50,544 nt of DNA from positions 1-50,544 of the forward strand of contig JAISYQ010000016.1 of assembly GCA_031269775.1 (NCBI GenBank), given 5' to 3'. Below the pieces are notes generated by a model. The model was given only the letters and a program-made list of their open reading frames with translations, ran no database searches and was not told the DNA's origin. The DNA comes from Streptococcaceae bacterium. GTDB taxonomy: Bacteria > Bacillota > Bacilli > Lactobacillales > Streptococcaceae. The stretch's first letter is position 1; every line of letters begins with the position of its first letter. This document shows positions 25,621 to 35,770 of the stretch, piece after piece. The translations under genes and the position numbers were made by a program.

Positions 25621-28527
25621 TTAATAAAACTGATGACTTACTTTGTTACATTGCGATTTTTTAAAATAATTTTCCAATCGTTTGGCCATATCTTGTGAAT
25701 ACATTCGTAAGGCAATCGGATCATCTTGCATCTTTGTTTTTTCAGGCAACATCCAAATAATCTGAGTATCAAGTATGACAAAACTTTGTTGAAACTTTTT
25801 ATGAAAAACAATTTCAAAACCATATAAACGTAATTTTTGAATATTATCGAAGTAATATTGTTGATATTTTTCATCTATATATTGCATATCAGGAATCACA
25901 ATTATTTTCTTTACTTTTTGATTGGCGGATAATGACTTAAGTTGCCTTACAAAGGCTTTGTTTAAGAATGGTAATATTAACACAAATTTCTTTTTCGCAA
26001 TCTTTAAATCTTTTATCAATATCGGTTCATAATCACCATCAATAAAATTACTCTTATAAATTTTTGTGAACTTATCTTCAAATAAACGATAGCCTAATTT
26101 TTTATAAATGCGCATTCTTTTTTGATACATCCTATAAATCATAGGAATAGCATAATCTACATAGTCATATACGCGCAGTTCTTCTTTTTTATTTAAATTG
26201 CGCAAAAGACGCCCTAGGTACTGTTGCATGCTCGTTTGCCCTGATATTGGCATTACCAATAACAATGTATCTAGTGCTGGTAAATCAAATCCCTCTCCAG
26301 CGTAACTTACCGTTGTCAGTAAAACAAAAGGCTTGCCATCGTTTTTCAAAGCTTCAAGTTCCATACGCAAGTCTTTTGTTTTCATCTTACCGTTAAGAAT
26401 ATAAATCGATGCAGATATTTTACGATTATCTAATTGTGTTTTTAATTTATTCAAATGGTTCACATACCTTGTCAAAACAATCAAATGTCTTTGCTCTTGC
26501 AAATTAATAATAATATCCTCAATAATTTGATTATTTCGATCAAAATCTTCCACGATCAAGTTATAATTTTCATGAATTGCATTCTGTTCAATATTTGGAA
26601 TATGTTCTCCTAATGAGGTAAACTTTACAAATAATTTTTGCTCCACATGATTGGGAATTTCTTTTTCAACTTTATATCGAATTTCGCCAAGGCGCATAAA
26701 TAAAATATTTTCCAACCCATCCTCACGTTTTGGTGTTGCGGTTAATCCATAAATATATTTAGCTTTCGAAAATTTAATAATATCTTCAAAAGTTTTAGCG
26801 GCTATGTGATGTCCTTCATCTACAATAACCATCCCATACTCATCCATTATCTCTTCTAAATCATTGCGATCTCTTAGTGATTGGAATAATCCAATATCAA
26901 CTAAACCACTTCTTACTTCTTTACCGCCAAATATTTTGCCTATTTTGGGCTTTTTTTTCTTTCGTCCAGTTTTCGTAAATTCTTCAAAAGGTTTGTCTTC
27001 AATATCTAAAAATCTTTCAAGTTGAGCTTTCCATTGAGCTGCTAAATTCTTATTGTGTACTAATACAAGCGTGCTAACTTGTTTTTTGGCAATCAATTTT
27101 GCAGCTATCACAGTTTTACCAAAGCCAGTCCCTGCACTTAAAATACCCATATCTTTTACTGATAATATCTTAAGAGCTAATTGTTGTTTGGGATAGAGTT
27201 GACCATTGAATGCGACCTTTATTTGCTTGCCAATTGTTCGTTTGTCAATCAAAATTGCATTAGGAAATAATGATAAAACTTTTTCTTCTAATCCTCTCGG
27301 TAAGGAGATAATTTCTTTATCTATCTTTGCTAAACTAATAAATTGCGGAATATTTTTTGTTAATAGATGTTTTCTTTGTTCATCATAAAACGTTTTATTT
27401 TTAAATGTGGCCAAAAATTTCAATTGAACAGTTTCTGCTGCGTTTAATTTAGCACGTGAGATAATTAACTCATTTTTAACCGTTATATGAATCTGCTTTA
27501 AAGAAACTTTTCTATCTTGTTTACGAATTTCAAATAAAGGGTTTTTATCAGTTATTTGTAAAGAAGTATAGTATTCTACTGGGCAAGCCTCTCTCATTTG
27601 ATGTATTACACTATATAGTTGTTTCTCTGACAATTTTGGACTCATTTCTAATGGATCCCAAACATCCTGCAAGATATTGAACTTTTCATCAACAAATCGG
27701 CTAAACCCCTTACTTACACGACTTCCTTGAAGTGGCAATGCGATCAAATTGCCAAATTTATTTGGGGTCAATTCATCTTGATTTGGCGACATGCGATCAA
27801 AAGAAGCAAAAGAAATTTCTGGATTTTCAACTAATGCGTGTTTCATTAATAATTCGCCTAATACTCTTGCATCTTTAGCTGGCACATTTTTTTCAAAAAA
27901 GAACCAAGTATGACAGCCATTTCCAGACTGAGAAATTTCAAGTAATGGTGACAATTGAAATTTTTTTGCCATTTTCACAAAGGCCAAAACTTCTGTTTTC
28001 CAATTTTTTTTATCAAAATCAATCACAAGAAAATAAACGGTATTATCTGGCATGATTGGATAGAGACCAAAAAATGTTTCTCGTCCTTTATCATCACGAC
28101 CACGTAAGTGATCTTTAACGATTTTATCTGTAACAGGCATAAATTTTTGAACTTTACAATTTGCACATAAAAATTTTTGATTTTTTACTTTTGGGCAAGG
28201 ATATTTTTTTCGAATCAGACACCATGGATAGTAACCCATTTTTCCTTTAGCATTCTTAAAACTTCTAGCAATCATAGAATCTCTGCCACGAAAATAAGAG
28301 CGATATAGCTTAATTTTTTCTGTTGTTGTTCGTTTCAAATAACTGCTCTTTTGTGCAATATTTACTTCAAATTCTAATTTTGAAGAGATAAATATTTTTT
28401 CATTCTTTTTAAGGATTACAAATTCATCCAGTGAAAAATAATCATGCAATATATCAACAAGATAAACTGAATCACCATTTTTCAGTTTGTACTCTCTTTT
28501 CTTTTGCAAAATCAATTTCACTTCCAT
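25621..28527 (-). CDS. Primase-helicase-PLD fusion of TOTE conflict type
   Basis: The 968-residue protein has three parts. Residues about 80-320 are an archaeo-eukaryotic-type primase domain: a cysteine cluster (YPCP, then LCANC), the metal-binding VIDFDKKNW at 168-176, SGNGCHTWFFF at 201-211 with its histidine, and LIALPLQGSR. Residues about 440-780 are an SF2 helicase: Walker A SAGTGFGKTV, DEGHH at 570-574, GLTATPKRED and QQYLGRLLRN. The last 130 residues resemble a phospholipase-D-like domain, with HKKFQQSFVILD as the single remaining HxK-like motif. This order is known from the AEP primases of TOTE conflict systems, which are thought to act in defence. The gene lies 73 nt after yidC on the same strand. 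No partner effector is seen nearby. Confidence 0.75.
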   Translation of the reverse strand: MEVKLILQKKREYKLKNGDSVYLVDILHDYFSLDEFVILKKNEKIFISSKLEFEVNIAQKSSYLKRTTTEKIKLYRSYFRGRDSMIARSFKNAKGKMGYYPWCLIRKKYPCPKVKNQKFLCANCKVQKFMPVTDKIVKDHLRGRDDKGRETFFGLYPIMPDNTVYFLVIDFDKKNWKTEVLAFVKMAKKFQLSPLLEISQSGNGCHTWFFFEKNVPAKDARVLGELLMKHALVENPEISFASFDRMSPNQDELTPNKFGNLIALPLQGSRVSKGFSRFVDEKFNILQDVWDPLEMSPKLSEKQLYSVIHQMREACPVEYYTSLQITDKNPLFEIRKQDRKVSLKQIHITVKNELIISRAKLNAAETVQLKFLATFKNKTFYDEQRKHLLTKNIPQFISLAKIDKEIISLPRGLEEKVLSLFPNAILIDKRTIGKQIKVAFNGQLYPKQQLALKILSVKDMGILSAGTGFGKTVIAAKLIAKKQVSTLVLVHNKNLAAQWKAQLERFLDIEDKPFEEFTKTGRKKKKPKIGKIFGGKEVRSGLVDIGLFQSLRDRNDLEEIMDEYGMVIVDEGHHIAAKTFEDIIKFSKAKYIYGLTATPKREDGLENILFMRLGEIRYKVEKEIPNHVEQKLFVKFTSLGEHIPNIEQNAIHENYNLIVEDFDRNNQIIEDIIINLQEQRHLIVLTRYVNHLNKLKTQLDNRKISASIYILNGKMKTKDLRMELEALKNDGKPFVLLTTVSYAGEGFDLPALDTLLLVMPISGQTSMQQYLGRLLRNLNKKEELRVYDYVDYAIPMIYRMYQKRMRIYKKLGYRLFEDKFTKIYKSNFIDGDYEPILIKDLKIAKKKFVLILPFLNKAFVRQLKSLSANQKVKKIIVIPDMQYIDEKYQQYYFDNIQKLRLYGFEIVFHKKFQQSFVILDTQIIWMLPEKTKMQDDPIALRMYSQDMAKRLENYFKKSQCNKVSHQFY

Positions 28528-28600
28528 TCAATTTCTTCACTTTTTTTAGAGTCTGTTAACGATTTTTCTATATATATTAGTTATGATTTTTAATCATTCA

Positions 28601-29425
28601 TCACTTTTTCTTTAATGCTTTTTTCAAAGCTTTAAGTTTTGCTTTTTCTAAATCACGCCCTGCCTGTAATTTGGCCTGTTTTTCTTTTTCAAGTTTAAAT
28701 GGATTATTAATTAAAAGAGTCTGGAATACTTGATAGATATTTTGCACTACCCAGTATAAAGATACTCCACTAAACATTCGAAAGGACATAAAAAAAATCA
28801 TAACGGGCATTATATAAGTCATAGACTTGCTCATATCGTTTTGCTCAGGTGCAGCTTTCACAGATAACCAACTAGTTGCAAAAGTAAAAAGAGCTGCCAA
28901 TAATGGCAATATATAATAAGGATCGTATTCTCCAAGATCAAGCCATAAAAATTGTCCACTATGAATCTCCTTAACTTTAGCAATCGCTTGAAATAATGCC
29001 CATAAAAAAGGCATCTGTGCTAATATTGGTAGACATCCTGCATACATATTTACATCGTTTTTAGAATAAATACGCTGTATCTCCTCACTTTGCAAACGCC
29101 TAGAGTTCATATCTTTTCCTGGATATTTTTGTTGAATTTTTTTGATCTCTGGTTGAATTGCTTGCATTTTCTTAGTTGATTTTATCTGAAAGGCCATCAA
29201 GGGAAACAATAATGTTTTAATAATTAATGTCAAAAAAATAATGCCAAGCCCCATCGATTTTCCAAAAGATAAAAATCTTATTAAACTAGCAAAAAACCAA
29301 ACAAATTTTCCCCATATCCCAGTTGAATTAGCATTAATTTTTTCCGCACCACAACCTGTTAAAATAAATAACAATAAAAGGGTTAAAAACCCATTTAAAA
29401 AATACTTTACAACCTTTTTTTTCAC
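28601..29425 (-). CDS. yidC: YidC/Oxa1-family membrane protein insertase, lipoprotein
   Basis: The 274-residue protein inserts and folds membrane proteins. It has a lipobox (ILTGC, Cys25), so the N-terminus is acylated outside the membrane as in other Gram-positive YidC proteins. The core shows FLTLIIKTLLFPLMAFQIKS, with the positively charged residue that contacts substrates, then MQAIQPEIKKIQQKYPGKD, the coiled cytoplasmic hairpin, and later helices with CLPILAQMPFLWALFQAI. The C-terminal tail is basic. It is not next to rnpA, so it is probably the second paralogue (YidC2 type). Confidence 0.93.
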   Translation of the reverse strand: MKKKVVKYFLNGFLTLLLLFILTGCGAEKINANSTGIWGKFVWFFASLIRFLSFGKSMGLGIIFLTLIIKTLLFPLMAFQIKSTKKMQAIQPEIKKIQQKYPGKDMNSRRLQSEEIQRIYSKNDVNMYAGCLPILAQMPFLWALFQAIAKVKEIHSGQFLWLDLGEYDPYYILPLLAALFTFATSWLSVKAAPEQNDMSKSMTYIMPVMIFFMSFRMFSGVSLYWVVQNIYQVFQTLLINNPFKLEKEKQAKLQAGRDLEKAKLKALKKALKKK

Positions 29426-29507
29426 TTAAATCTCCCTACTTTTCATTGCATCATTATGTAATAATTTCAAATTAATTTAAAATAATTATACCAAAAATAA
29501 CAAAAAG

Positions 29508-29536
29508 CTCTCAACTAACTAATTGAGAGTTTTTTT
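29508..29536. terminator. Intrinsic terminator, likely bidirectional
   Basis: CTCTCAA pairs with TTGAGAG across CTAACTAA, followed by seven T on the + strand. The opposite strand also shows a T-run (GCTTTTTG) after the stem, so it can end transcripts of the broken gene at 29557-30283 before yidC. Confidence 0.75.
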
Positions 29537-29556
29537 AATAAATCATATATCTATTT

Positions 29557-30283
29557 TTAAGACCATCCCGTGCCGAATATTGAACTTTGAGCGTTATTTA
29601 TATCAAAGCAGTCTTTGATAGCTGACCATTCTTTGAATTCGTATTGTTTTATTTCAAATCTGCAATAATGTACCGTAGCCCAAAACACTTTTTTACTACC
29701 ATCTTCTTTTTCAATTAAGTAACCTAAAGGATGCCACCATCAATAGGCGATATCAATGTTCTAGTTACGCCTCCTTCATTAATCCAAGCGTATTCTCCTT
29801 GTATTGAATTATCTAATTTTTCATCAATTTCCTTTTGCCCAATGGCGTTATAAGAAACAGAAGCAGCAGACAATGATAAATTATATAAATCATCTCGATT
29901 TAGTGAATTTTTTTGTTGTTTTTTAAAGTATATAGAGAAGGAAACATAACCGCCTTTTCTTTCTTCATAATCTTTGTATGTTGCTCCTTTGTTTTTTTGT
30001 TTTAAAGGAATTTGGATCAGACTATTCTCACGACAATCTGTAAATGCTTTATTTGAACCATATTTACAAGCAATAACATGTTTGCAATCTGTGGTACTCA
30101 CAACTGTTGATAAAAACTTTTTATATTCTTTTCCCTGAAAAGATTGTGTAATTTTAGTTAATAGCTAGTGACCTTCAGGTAAAAACAGAGATTGCTCTAA
30201 TCTTGGCTCCAATCCATGGACTGAAGTACATAAAAAACAATTTAGTATGGTAAACGTAACAAGAAATATAATCTTTTTTTCAT
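29557..30283 (-). pseudogene. Unknown secreted protein, broken by frameshifts
   Basis: The ATG at 30283 is followed by seven A; one more A gives a signal peptide, MKKKIIFLVTFTILNCF. The frame continues to a stop near 30168, then KITQSFQGKEYKKFLSTVV, TTDCKHVIACKYGSN and CRENSLIQIPLKQKNKGA, open to 29724. A missing base near 29738 shifts the frame again, after which WHPLGYLIEKEDGSKKVFWA and FEIKQYEFKEWSAIKDCF lead to TAA at 29557. The original secreted protein had about 240 residues and several cysteines. No family is recognised. Three lesions mean it is dead. GGAG precedes the ATG. Confidence 0.55.
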
Positions 30284-30307
30284 AATAATCATTCTCCTTT
30301 TTCTAAG

Positions 30308-30600
30308 TTAATAATTAAATAAAATAAAACTATCAATCTTTGCATTTCCTAAATGCAAACTAACAGTGTCTCTAGAATCAACATTTACAAATTCATCCTT
30401 ATGGCTATCACTAGGATCATAAAGTATGATCCAATCATTACCTGCAACCTCTCGGCGCGCACCATAGGCAGCCAAACTATGATGAACTCCATTAGCATAT
30501 ATCATATTTATAATCACTATCCGCATAAGCAGTAAGATTATGGCATGCCAAAATATTTCTCATCTGATTATCTATTCTTTAAGATCTTCAAAAAACATTG
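30308..30600 (-). pseudogene. Fragment of a gene, possibly peptidase-like
   Basis: A 72-codon frame (30526-30308) contains NGVHHSLAAYGAR and NDWIILYDPSDSHKDEF. A histidine before AYG and a later 'YDP' occur in papain-like and C39-like peptidases, but there is no complete domain, so this is only a suggestion. Upstream, in another frame, CHNLTAYADSDYKYDIC can be read, so there is a frameshift. From 30600 to 30755 I see no gene, only a small hairpin (TGCATCACACGATGCA, 30717-30732) after murE. Confidence 0.3.
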
Positions 30601-30755
30601 GTAAGCTTACACAACGACAGCAAAACACTTTGTTGCATTAGGATGATATACCTTTCTTTATTGCAAAATAAAGCATAAATGGAAATATTTTCGCATTTTA
30701 ATTAAATTTTCATATATGCATCACACGATGCAAAATTTTCCCTTTATTTCTATTT

Positions 30756-32270
30756 TCATAAGAATTTTTGCACAATTGCCAAATCTCCTTGATAAGGGAC
30801 TTTTTCGCTTTTTATAATTTGGTAGCAATCTACACCTTTTCCTGCTAAAACAATGGCATCATTTGCTGATTTTGTTAAAGATAATGCGTAGTGAATTGCT
30901 TGAGGGCGCTTGGTAAAAATTTTTACTATCGTTTTGGGTGAAGTGATATGATTAGCGATTTTTTGTGCAATTTCAATAGGATCTTCAAAATCAGGATCAT
31001 CTTCTGTTAAAACGGCAATATCTGCAAATTTTGATAACACTTCTCCAAAATCTTTCCGTCTAGATAAACCTTTACTACCAGGGCTGCCAAGAACAACAAT
31101 AAGTAAACCTTGATGATGAGTTTTTACAAATTGCAATAATGCTGCTAAGCTTAGCTTATTATGCGCATAATCAACATAAACATGCGCTCCGTTTTTTTGA
31201 ACTAAAATCTCCATTCGCCCTGGCACAGTAGTTTTTGTTAAAGCTTTTTGTGCTGCATTTTTATCTGCTCCAACTAAAAATGCTGCCATCATTGCTGCTA
31301 AAGCATTTTCTTTGTTAAAATCTCCAGCTAACCTAATAATATATTCTCCAGTTAGACTGCTATCTCTATTACGACTGCCTGCACAAACATTAAATTTAAA
31401 AAAATTGTCTGTATCAGTCTTTATAAAATAATCTGTCCCAGAAGCAGATTTTCCATAGAGATAGATCGGAACATTTATTTCTTTGCTTTCTTCTAATAAC
31501 AAAGCAAAATAATCTGCTTTTTTATTTAAAATAATCCGTCTTGAATTATAAAGCAGTTGACGTTTGCAATAAAGATAATCTTCAAAATTTGGATGCTCAA
31601 TTGGTCCAATATGATCTTCAGAAATATTTAAAAACACTCCCACATCAAAAATTAAACCGTAAACACGCTTCATTTTATATGCCTGTGAAGAGACTTCCAT
31701 AACTAAATGTGTCATTTTCTGATTAACTGCTTGATTCATCATTTTATAAAGTTCAAGCGATTCGGGAGTTGTTAGTTTCGAATTAAAATATTTTTTTCCA
31801 TCAAGAGTTGTCTTAATTGTAGAAAGAAGTGCTGTTCTTTGTTTTGTTGTTTGATCTAGGATGTCTTTTACAAAATAGGCAGATGTTGTTTTTCCTTTGG
31901 TTCCGGTGAAAGCTACAATTTTTAATTTTTGCTCAGGGTGATTGAAAAATGCTTGGGCAATTAAGGCCATTGCTTCTCTTACATTATTTACCAGAATGGC
32001 TGTTGTACCTTTAACTTTAAAAGGAATTTGGCTTACATAAAAACGCATTCCCAAATTTACTGCTTGTTCTAAAAAGGATTTTTTAAAATTTTGACCTTTA
32101 ACAAAAAAGAGAGTGCCTTCACTTATTTTTCTTGAATCATAAGAGAGTTGTTTGATCTTAATTTGTGCTAAATCTTTTGATAAATGATAGTGCCAAATAT
32201 TTTGCTCATCAATTATTTCGCGAAAATTATAATCTTGTTTTAAAATAGCAATCACTTTTGATAGGTGCAT
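30756..32270 (-). CDS. murE: UDP-MurNAc-tripeptide synthetase (probably L-lysine type)
   Basis: The 504-residue ligase adds the third residue of the peptidoglycan stem peptide. The ATP loop is FTGTKGKTTSAYF, followed by LTTPESLELYKMM, VMEVSSQAYKMKRV, ISEDHIGPIEHPNFEDY and YVDYAHNKLSL. In the position where DAP-specific enzymes have DNPR, this protein has DDPD, in LTEDDPDFEDP. The loss of the arginine argues against diaminopimelate and fits L-lysine, as in most Lactobacillales; this is an inference. It is the last gene of the ezrA-desulfurase-murE run, 17 nt after the desulfurase. Confidence 0.9.
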   Translation of the reverse strand: MHLSKVIAILKQDYNFREIIDEQNIWHYHLSKDLAQIKIKQLSYDSRKISEGTLFFVKGQNFKKSFLEQAVNLGMRFYVSQIPFKVKGTTAILVNNVREAMALIAQAFFNHPEQKLKIVAFTGTKGKTTSAYFVKDILDQTTKQRTALLSTIKTTLDGKKYFNSKLTTPESLELYKMMNQAVNQKMTHLVMEVSSQAYKMKRVYGLIFDVGVFLNISEDHIGPIEHPNFEDYLYCKRQLLYNSRRIILNKKADYFALLLEESKEINVPIYLYGKSASGTDYFIKTDTDNFFKFNVCAGSRNRDSSLTGEYIIRLAGDFNKENALAAMMAAFLVGADKNAAQKALTKTTVPGRMEILVQKNGAHVYVDYAHNKLSLAALLQFVKTHHQGLLIVVLGSPGSKGLSRRKDFGEVLSKFADIAVLTEDDPDFEDPIEIAQKIANHITSPKTIVKIFTKRPQAIHYALSLTKSANDAIVLAGKGVDCYQIIKSEKVPYQGDLAIVQKFL

Positions 32271-32287
32271 ACAATCTTCTCCTTGTT

Positions 32288-33439
32288 TTATTTCTTAAAA
32301 ACATTTCCAAATTTTGTATACAGTTGAGAAAAAATTTTCATAAACTGTTTTACTTCTATCATTGTATTACTTTCATCCAAACTTAATCTTACGGGTGTTT
32401 CAATAATATTATTTGGCATATTCATTGCTTTTAGTGTATTGGCTGGCATTTTTTTACGTGAACTACAGGCACTGGTCGTTGAAAAATATATTTGCTTTTC
32501 TGCAAATGCATGGACCATAATTTCACCGCGCACTTTCTCTAAACCAAAAGTTAAAATATGTGGAGCAAAATCACTTGTCATATCAGTAAATAATTTAACA
32601 TTTTCATAAAATTTTAAAAACTTAGCCAATGCATCTCTTAAAGCAAGAACATGTTTGATCTTTTTTGGCTGATCTTTAATTGATAGACGTAAAGCTTTAA
32701 CCATTGCCACAATTCCTGGAACATTTTCCGTTCCTGAGCGCTGATTTTTCTCTTGTCCACCACCTGTTAAAAGAGGAGCGATACGCCTTCCTTGTTTTAA
32801 GTAAATAAAGCCTACACCACGCGGACCATGAAATTTATGTGCGGAAAATGATGCAAAATCGACACGTTTTGGTAAATAATCGTCTCTTTTAATTTTTCCC
32901 ACTGCTTGCATAGCATCTACATGAAAATGAATTTTTGGATAATTTTCTAGTAAAGCAGCGATTTTTTTAATCGGTTGAATACTTCCAATTTCATTGTTCA
33001 CTCCAATTATCGAGACTAAAATAACGTCTTTATTAAGGAGGGATTTAAACTCATCTACTTTGACAAAACCACGTTGATCTACTGGGGCAAAATCTACTTT
33101 AAATCCAAGTTCTATTAACTGCTTTGCGCTTTTATAAACTGCTGGATGCTCAATTGTAGAGATAATAATGCGCTTACCAAAATTTCGCTTTTCTATTGCT
33201 GTTCCTTTTAAAATCCAATTAATCCCTTCTGTGCCTCCAGAAGTAAAATAAATCTCAGAAAAAGAAACATTAAAAAGATTAGCAATTTGCTTACGTGCTT
33301 GTGTAAGTAATACTTCAGCTTGATTGCCTAAATCATGCAAACTAGAAGGATTACCTAAAATTTTCTTACTTGTTTTAACATATGCATCAAGTGCTTCAGG
33401 AAAAATTTGCGTTGTTGCGCTATGATCAAAATAAATCAT
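32288..33439 (-). CDS. Cysteine desulfurase (NifS/IscS family)
   Basis: This PLP enzyme of about 383 residues releases sulfur from cysteine for tRNA thiolation or cofactor synthesis. It begins MIYFDHSATTQIFPEAL, with FTSGGTEGINWIL at the phosphate site, HVDAMQAVGKI, the lysine in SFSAHKFHGPRGVGF and the active cysteine in TTSACSSRKK. ATG at 33439 matches family N-termini and has AAAGGA upstream; the in-frame ATG at 33475 would add 12 atypical residues. In many Lactobacillales a desulfurase beside ezrA serves tRNA 4-thiouridine synthesis with thiI, but no thiI is seen here. Confidence 0.93.
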   Translation of the reverse strand: MIYFDHSATTQIFPEALDAYVKTSKKILGNPSSLHDLGNQAEVLLTQARKQIANLFNVSFSEIYFTSGGTEGINWILKGTAIEKRNFGKRIIISTIEHPAVYKSAKQLIELGFKVDFAPVDQRGFVKVDEFKSLLNKDVILVSIIGVNNEIGSIQPIKKIAALLENYPKIHFHVDAMQAVGKIKRDDYLPKRVDFASFSAHKFHGPRGVGFIYLKQGRRIAPLLTGGGQEKNQRSGTENVPGIVAMVKALRLSIKDQPKKIKHVLALRDALAKFLKFYENVKLFTDMTSDFAPHILTFGLEKVRGEIMVHAFAEKQIYFSTTSACSSRKKMPANTLKAMNMPNNIIETPVRLSLDESNTMIEVKQFMKIFSQLYTKFGNVFKK

Positions 33440-33474
33440 AAAAAAAAAGATTCCTTTCATATAAAAAACTTGCA

Positions 33475-35193
33475 TTATACAGGGTCTAAATTTTTATAAT
33501 AAAAATTTTCAATTTTACTAAAAGCTCCAGGCTCAACTTCGTTTAAAGCTGTACCAATTTCATCCAAGGCTTCTTTATAACGATATTCATGAGTAAATAG
33601 CATTAAACTTTTATCTATTGCATCTTTAATTTGCGCATTTGCATGACGATAACGATTTGCATATTGCATCATTTGTTCTGCTAAAGCAGCAGAGTCGATT
33701 AATTCATCTGTTTTTTGCTTTAAGCTTTTGATATCTTCTGCTGAATATTTTACCAATTGATTAATTTCATCCATATCAATTCGAATTTTATTTAACTTAT
33801 TTGCCAACTCTTCTACTCGATCACTAGCAACAAAGAAAAATTCTAAATAACTTGATGGCAGGCCAGGTAAACGTTGCTTTTCCACAAAACGCTTAATATT
33901 ACGCAATTGAAATTCAAAGTCAGCCATTTGTTCAGAAGCTTCTTTTTCACCAACGCGTAATTTCTTTACATTTTCAGAAATTTGAACTTGGTTTGATTCA
34001 ATATCATCTAAGACTTTATAGCTATGTTTAAAGAATTTTTGCGCTTTAGAATATGGTATTTTATGATTATCAATTTGCGGCAATAAATCTTCTTTTTTCT
34101 TTTCTAGCTTTTCAATTTCTGACTGATAACCTCGTGCTCGGCCCAGTTCATTATTATTTAATGTATAACTTTGTAAAATATGATCTAGTTCAATCAATAA
34201 TTGACGATTATTTTTTTTTGCATGATCAAGATATTCTTGAATTTGTTTTCGGGCTACTAAAACGTATTTACGTGCTTTTATCTCTCGTTCTAAAAGATCA
34301 TATAAATCATTAATTTCGCCATCAATTGATCGATTTAATGTCTCAACAGTATCTAGTTCTATTTTTTCTACTGCATCAAAAGAATCATTGATCTTATTCT
34401 TTATATGATTAAGGTTTTCTTCGATATTTTTATTTTCTTCTGGGAAAACATAATTTTGTTCTAATAGCTGATGATATCCTGTTTCAAGCTCTTCAACTTG
34501 AGAAGGGAAAATTTCTCTTAATTCTTCAACAAATTGAGGAATTTTATCCATTTTTTCTTTCCACTTAAATGTATGTTGTTCAGCTTTTAATAAAACTTCT
34601 CGTGCTTCTATGGGATCTCCAGTTGTATTTAGCGTTACAAACTGAGTAAATTCAATTTCAATATCATAAAGTTTGCGTTCTAATTCTGTAACTGCTCGAT
34701 CAAATACTTCTTTTTCATCTGTAAGGCGTTTTTTTAATTCTTCATATGTATCTAATGTTTCTTGAACAGCTAGTGAATTACGTTCTTCTGATTCGCGTAA
34801 CTCTTTTAATCCGCTACGAATACTTTCAACTTCTTGCTCCATATAAGATAATTGATGCTCAGCAGTTTCAAGCAAATGCTGAGCTTTAAAAAAACGAAAA
34901 CGTTCATTCATATTTTCAATATCAAGGATTTGTGCTTCTAAATCAGCATATGAACTTGTTGAAATATCCGTCCATTTTTGATTCCATTCACGAAATGTAT
35001 TTTGCGACTGGCCTACCAAATGCATACGTTTAACTTCTTCAATTTCTTCTACAATTGGCTGATCAAGTAATTTTTCTCTTTTCTCTTCTAATGCATCTAA
35101 ACGTGTTTGATTTTTTTTACGAATTATTGATCCTATTATGTAAAAAAAAGTAAATAGCACAATAATCGCAATGGCTATCCAAATATAATTCAT
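33475..35193 (-). CDS. ezrA: Septation ring formation regulator EzrA
   Basis: The 572-residue protein has one N-terminal membrane helix (NYIWIAIAIIVLFTFFYIIG) and a long cytoplasmic part made of spectrin-like helical bundles rich in E, K and L. This is the EzrA arrangement, in which the protein binds FtsZ and limits Z-ring formation. The patch near the C-terminus typical of EzrA (NRYRHANAQIKDAI) is present. Length fits the family. AGGAGAT precedes the ATG. It is the first gene of the minus-strand operon; no strong promoter is obvious in 35194-35300. Confidence 0.93.
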   Translation of the reverse strand: MNYIWIAIAIIVLFTFFYIIGSIIRKKNQTRLDALEEKREKLLDQPIVEEIEEVKRMHLVGQSQNTFREWNQKWTDISTSSYADLEAQILDIENMNERFRFFKAQHLLETAEHQLSYMEQEVESIRSGLKELRESEERNSLAVQETLDTYEELKKRLTDEKEVFDRAVTELERKLYDIEIEFTQFVTLNTTGDPIEAREVLLKAEQHTFKWKEKMDKIPQFVEELREIFPSQVEELETGYHQLLEQNYVFPEENKNIEENLNHIKNKINDSFDAVEKIELDTVETLNRSIDGEINDLYDLLEREIKARKYVLVARKQIQEYLDHAKKNNRQLLIELDHILQSYTLNNNELGRARGYQSEIEKLEKKKEDLLPQIDNHKIPYSKAQKFFKHSYKVLDDIESNQVQISENVKKLRVGEKEASEQMADFEFQLRNIKRFVEKQRLPGLPSSYLEFFFVASDRVEELANKLNKIRIDMDEINQLVKYSAEDIKSLKQKTDELIDSAALAEQMMQYANRYRHANAQIKDAIDKSLMLFTHEYRYKEALDEIGTALNEVEPGAFSKIENFYYKNLDPV

Positions 35194-35486
35194 GAGCGTT
35201 TATCTCCTACCATTAAATAAAAATTATTATTTCTATTTTTTTTAATTTATAATCGACTATAAACGTAAACGATTCATTCAAAAGTGTACCATAAGGAACA
35301 ACATGATTCACTAACTTTTTAAAGAAAAATTAAAGAGCAATACGTTTTTTGGGACATTGAAAAATGATTAATGTGAAAATATTTTCTTCTTTACGTTTGT
35401 TTTTTTATAAAAGATGGTGTATGGTCCAAGCGTTATTATGATTTAAGATGTTTGAGGAAAATGTAATAATTAAGGAGGAAAATTTT

Positions 35487-35708
35487 ATGTTTAAAACAAA
35501 TAAAGATTTTGGCAATGTTTAAGGGCAGTGGTGCTGCATTAAACTAAAGATGTTTCATCAGATACTGCCTCTCAACTGGATTAGCAGCAGATCCGGCTGA
35601 TATGGCATCACTACCAGAAGAATCGCCTGTACCAATTGCAGCTGCTCTTTGAATAGGTGCTTAATGATCCAACAAAACAAAGGAGAATAAGAGGTTATAG
35701 TAATTACA
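35487..35708 (+). pseudogene. Small broken gene with strong ribosome-binding site
   Basis: AAGGAGG precedes ATG 35487, but the frame ends after 11 codons (MFKTNKDFGNV). Single-base shifts reveal LAMFKGSGAALN, TKDVSSDTASQLD and then LAADPADMASLPEESPVPIA followed by AAL. It may be the relic of a small secreted or antimicrobial-type peptide. No family is recognised. 35301-35486 holds only a weak TTGAAA-17-TATTTT promoter candidate near 35359-35387. Confidence 0.3.
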
Positions 35709-35770
35709 AAATTACATGCAATTGTTCAAAGAGGTGTATTTAGTGAGACAATTGAAGGAGGAGATATGTT

